This document shows positions 61,718 to 64,000 of a stretch of DNA of 64,000 nucleotides, piece after piece. Numbering within the stretch: the first letter of the stretch is position 1; every line of letters begins with the position of its first letter. The notes below the pieces were generated by a model, which saw only the letters and a list, made by a program, of their open reading frames with translations, made no database searches and was not told where the DNA came from. Origin of the DNA: Cognatundibacterium squillarum (lineage in GTDB: Bacteria; Pseudomonadota; Gammaproteobacteria; Burkholderiales; Burkholderiaceae_D); the NCBI RefSeq assembly GCF_014652435.1, contig NZ_BMYU01000013.1:25327-89326 (forward strand), in the 5' to 3' direction. The translations under genes were made by a program, and so were the position numbers.

Positions 61718-63823
61718 ATGGCCCGCAAGACTCCTATTGAGCGCTACCGTAACATCGGTATCTCCGCTCACATTGATGCTGGTAAGACAACCACCACTGA
61801 ACGCGTACTGTTTTACACAGGCGTAAATCACAAAATCGGTGAAGTTCATGATGGCGCGGCAACCATGGACTGGATGGAGCAAGAGCAAGAGCGTGGTATT
61901 ACTATTACCTCTGCTGCTACTACCTGTCACTGGAAAGGTATGGCAAACAACTTCCCTGAGCACCGTATCAATATTATTGATACGCCGGGCCACGTTGACT
62001 TCACTATCGAAGTTGAGCGCTCTATGCGTGTTCTGGACGGTGCTTGCATGGTTTACTGTGCAGTGGGTGGTGTGCAGCCTCAGTCTGAAACTGTTTGGCG
62101 TCAGGCTAACAAATACAAAGTCCCACGTCTGGCTTTCGTGAATAAGATGGATCGTACCGGCGCAAACTTCTTCAAAGTTTACGACCAGATGCGTGCCCGT
62201 CTGAAAGCAAATCCTATCGCTATCCAAATTCCGATCGGCGCGGAAGAAAACTTCCTGGGCGTTGTTGATCTGGTCAAAATGAAAGCGATTATCTGGGACG
62301 ACGCAAGTCAGGGTATGAAATTTGACTACCGTGATATCCCTGCTGAACTGGTTGATCAGGCCAACGAATGGCGTGAAAAAATGGTTGAAGCAGCAGCTGA
62401 AGCCAGTGAAGAACTGATGAACAAATACCTCGAAGAAGGTGATTTGTCTGAAGAAGAAATCAAGAAAGCTTTGCGTCAGCGTACCATCGCCTCTGAAATC
62501 GTTCCGATGATGTGCGGTACCGCGTTCAAAAACAAAGGCGTACAGGCTATGCTGGACGCGGTTATCGAATACCTGCCGTCTCCAGTGGATATTCCACCTG
62601 TTGCTGGTACGGACGAAGATGATCAGCCAGTAACACGTAAAGCTGCTGACGACGAGAAGTTCTCTGCGCTGGCGTTCAAAATTATGACGGATCCGTTCGT
62701 TGGTCAGTTGATTTTCTTCCGTGTTTATTCCGGCACTATCAACTCTGGCGACACAGTTTACAACCCGATTAAAGGCAAAAAAGAGCGCCTCGGCCGTATT
62801 CTGCAGATGCATGCTAACCAACGTGAAGAAATCAAAGAAGTTCGCGCTGGTGATATCGCTGCGGCTGTTGGTCTGAAAGATGCAACAACTGGTGAAACTC
62901 TGTGTGATCCAACTTCCATCATTACTTTGGAAAAAATGGTTTTCCCTGAGCCAGTTATTCAACAGGCTGTAGAACCAAAAACCAAAGCTGACCAGGAAAA
63001 AATGGGTCTGGCACTGAATCGTCTGGCACAGGAAGATCCTTCTTTCCGTGTTAAAACTGACGAAGAATCCGGTCAGACTATCATTGGCGGTATGGGTGAA
63101 TTGCATCTGGAAATTATCGTTGATCGTATGAAACGTGAATTCAACGTTGAAGCGACAGTTGGTAAGCCTCAAGTTGCATACCGTGAAACTATCCGTAAAA
63201 CTTGCGAAGAAGTTGAAGGTAAGTTTGTTAAGCAGTCTGGTGGTCGTGGTCAGTACGGTCACGTTGTTCTGAAGATCGAGCCACAAGAGCCGGGTAAAGG
63301 TTTTGAATTCGTTGACGCGATCAAAGGCGGTACTGTTCCTCGTGAATACATCCCTGCGGTAGAGAAAGGTGTTATCGAGACATTGAGTACGGGTGTGCTG
63401 GCAGGCTACCCAGTGGTAGACGTTAAAGTTACGCTGTTCTTCGGCTCTTACCACGATGTTGACTCCAACGAAAACGCATTCCGTATGGCAGCTTCGATGG
63501 CGTTCAAAGATGGTTGCCGTAAAGCGTCTCCAGTTATTCTGGAGCCAATGATGGCAGTTGAAGTTGAAACTCCTGAAGATTATGCCGGTACTGTAATGGG
63601 TGACTTGTCTTCCCGTCGTGGTATGGTTCAGGGTATGGATGAGATCCCTGGTGGTGGTGGTAAGATCATTAAAGCTGAAGTGCCGCTGTCCGAAATGTTT
63701 GGTTATTCCACATCGCTGCGTTCCGCAACCCAGGGTCGCGCAACGTACACAATGGAATTCAAGCATTACTCTGAAGCACCTAAGAATGTGATCGACGCAA
63801 TCGTCACAGCAAAAGCGAAGTAA
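61718..63823 (+). CDS. fusA: elongation factor G
   Basis: The 701-residue translocation GTPase has G1 [16 protein letters not shown]2 [12 protein letters not shown]3 DTPGHVDFT and G4 NKMDRTG, followed by domains II to V. Family length is 700-704. ATG 61718 follows AGGACTAATT. It is part of the str operon. Confidence 0.99.
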   Translation: MARKTPIERYRNIGISAHIDAGKTTTTERVLFYTGVNHKIGEVHDGAATMDWMEQEQERGITITSAATTCHWKGMANNFPEHRINIIDTPGHVDFTIEVERSMRVLDGACMVYCAVGGVQPQSETVWRQANKYKVPRLAFVNKMDRTGANFFKVYDQMRARLKANPIAIQIPIGAEENFLGVVDLVKMKAIIWDDASQGMKFDYRDIPAELVDQANEWREKMVEAAAEASEELMNKYLEEGDLSEEEIKKALRQRTIASEIVPMMCGTAFKNKGVQAMLDAVIEYLPSPVDIPPVAGTDEDDQPVTRKAADDEKFSALAFKIMTDPFVGQLIFFRVYSGTINSGDTVYNPIKGKKERLGRILQMHANQREEIKEVRAGDIAAAVGLKDATTGETLCDPTSIITLEKMVFPEPVIQQAVEPKTKADQEKMGLALNRLAQEDPSFRVKTDEESGQTIIGGMGELHLEIIVDRMKREFNVEATVGKPQVAYRETIRKTCEEVEGKFVKQSGGRGQYGHVVLKIEPQEPGKGFEFVDAIKGGTVPREYIPAVEKGVIETLSTGVLAGYPVVDVKVTLFFGSYHDVDSNENAFRMAASMAFKDGCRKASPVILEPMMAVEVETPEDYAGTVMGDLSSRRGMVQGMDEIPGGGGKIIKAEVPLSEMFGYSTSLRSATQGRATYTMEFKHYSEAPKNVIDAIVTAKAK

Positions 63824-63837
63824 TCTGTTTCTTGAGA

Positions 63838-64000
<163 letters not shown>

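Noticed and set aside
61712..63766. 684-codon open frame antisense to fusA
   Set aside because: It is the complement of a highly conserved, codon-biased gene; the translation is Phe/His/Asn-rich without any domain. EF-G on the plus strand explains the region fully.

Overview
The window reads as chromosomal DNA of a betaproteobacterium, most likely Burkholderiales / Oxalobacteraceae (an Undibacterium-like genome is my best guess). The reasons are the gene order dac - dat - ybeD - lipB - lipA, the rpsL-rpsG-fusA-tuf (str) operon, a DUF3391/HD-GYP protein, a Gcr-type membrane protein and the overall family content. No genome comparison was run. About 50 protein genes are supported. I found no tRNA or rRNA gene, CRISPR array, transposase or phage module.

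Layout. 0-9 kb: the tail of a basic protein, a DUF2167 membrane protein behind a strongly folded 265-bp intergenic element, DAHP synthase (aroG), a phytanoyl-CoA dioxygenase-like oxygenase with an alpha/beta hydrolase, an orphan periplasmic binding protein, lysA divergent from an Lrp/AsnC regulator, an outer-membrane-type protein and a TlpA-like thioredoxin. 9-17.5 kb: two tandem secreted M9 collagenases with PKD and PPC domains, each bracketed by copies of a short interspersed repeat. 17.5-30.5 kb: a FabH-like ketoacyl synthase, YitT, Gcr-type membrane protein, CNNM/CBS protein, a 1207-residue GGDEF-EAL sensor, then an MBL hydrolase-phosphofructokinase pair divergent from a TauE/SafE exporter across a perfect CRP/FNR-type palindrome. 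30.5-37.3 kb: an accessory stretch with three unrecognised genes between two repeat copies, a LytS-type kinase whose LytTR response regulator has an in-frame stop, and an M13 peptidase. 37.3-42.3 kb: an ArsR regulator divergent from an RND efflux operon, with a perfect operator palindrome between them. 42.4-46.7 kb: an HD-GYP gene overlapping a fused malonate decarboxylase beta/gamma gene, then mdcG and an unknown protein. 46.7-60.2 kb: a long minus-strand series for lipoate synthesis, D-amino acids and peptidoglycan trimming, a ferredoxin, VanZ, an MCE/Mla-type lipid transport operon and a phosphoethanolamine transferase. 60.3-64 kb: the str operon, with tuf cut by the window end.

How it fits together. 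Many genes serve the envelope or secretion: collagenases, Dac, MCE transporter, phosphoethanolamine transferase, RND pump. Two proteins can handle c-di-GMP (GGDEF-EAL and HD-GYP). The features least explained by known families are a seven-copy interspersed repeat of about 80-110 bp, confined to 0.2-37.2 kb and always just 3' of a gene, and the multi-branched palindromic element at 1458-1722, which ends against a terminator-like hairpin only 11 nt from the DUF2167 start codon.
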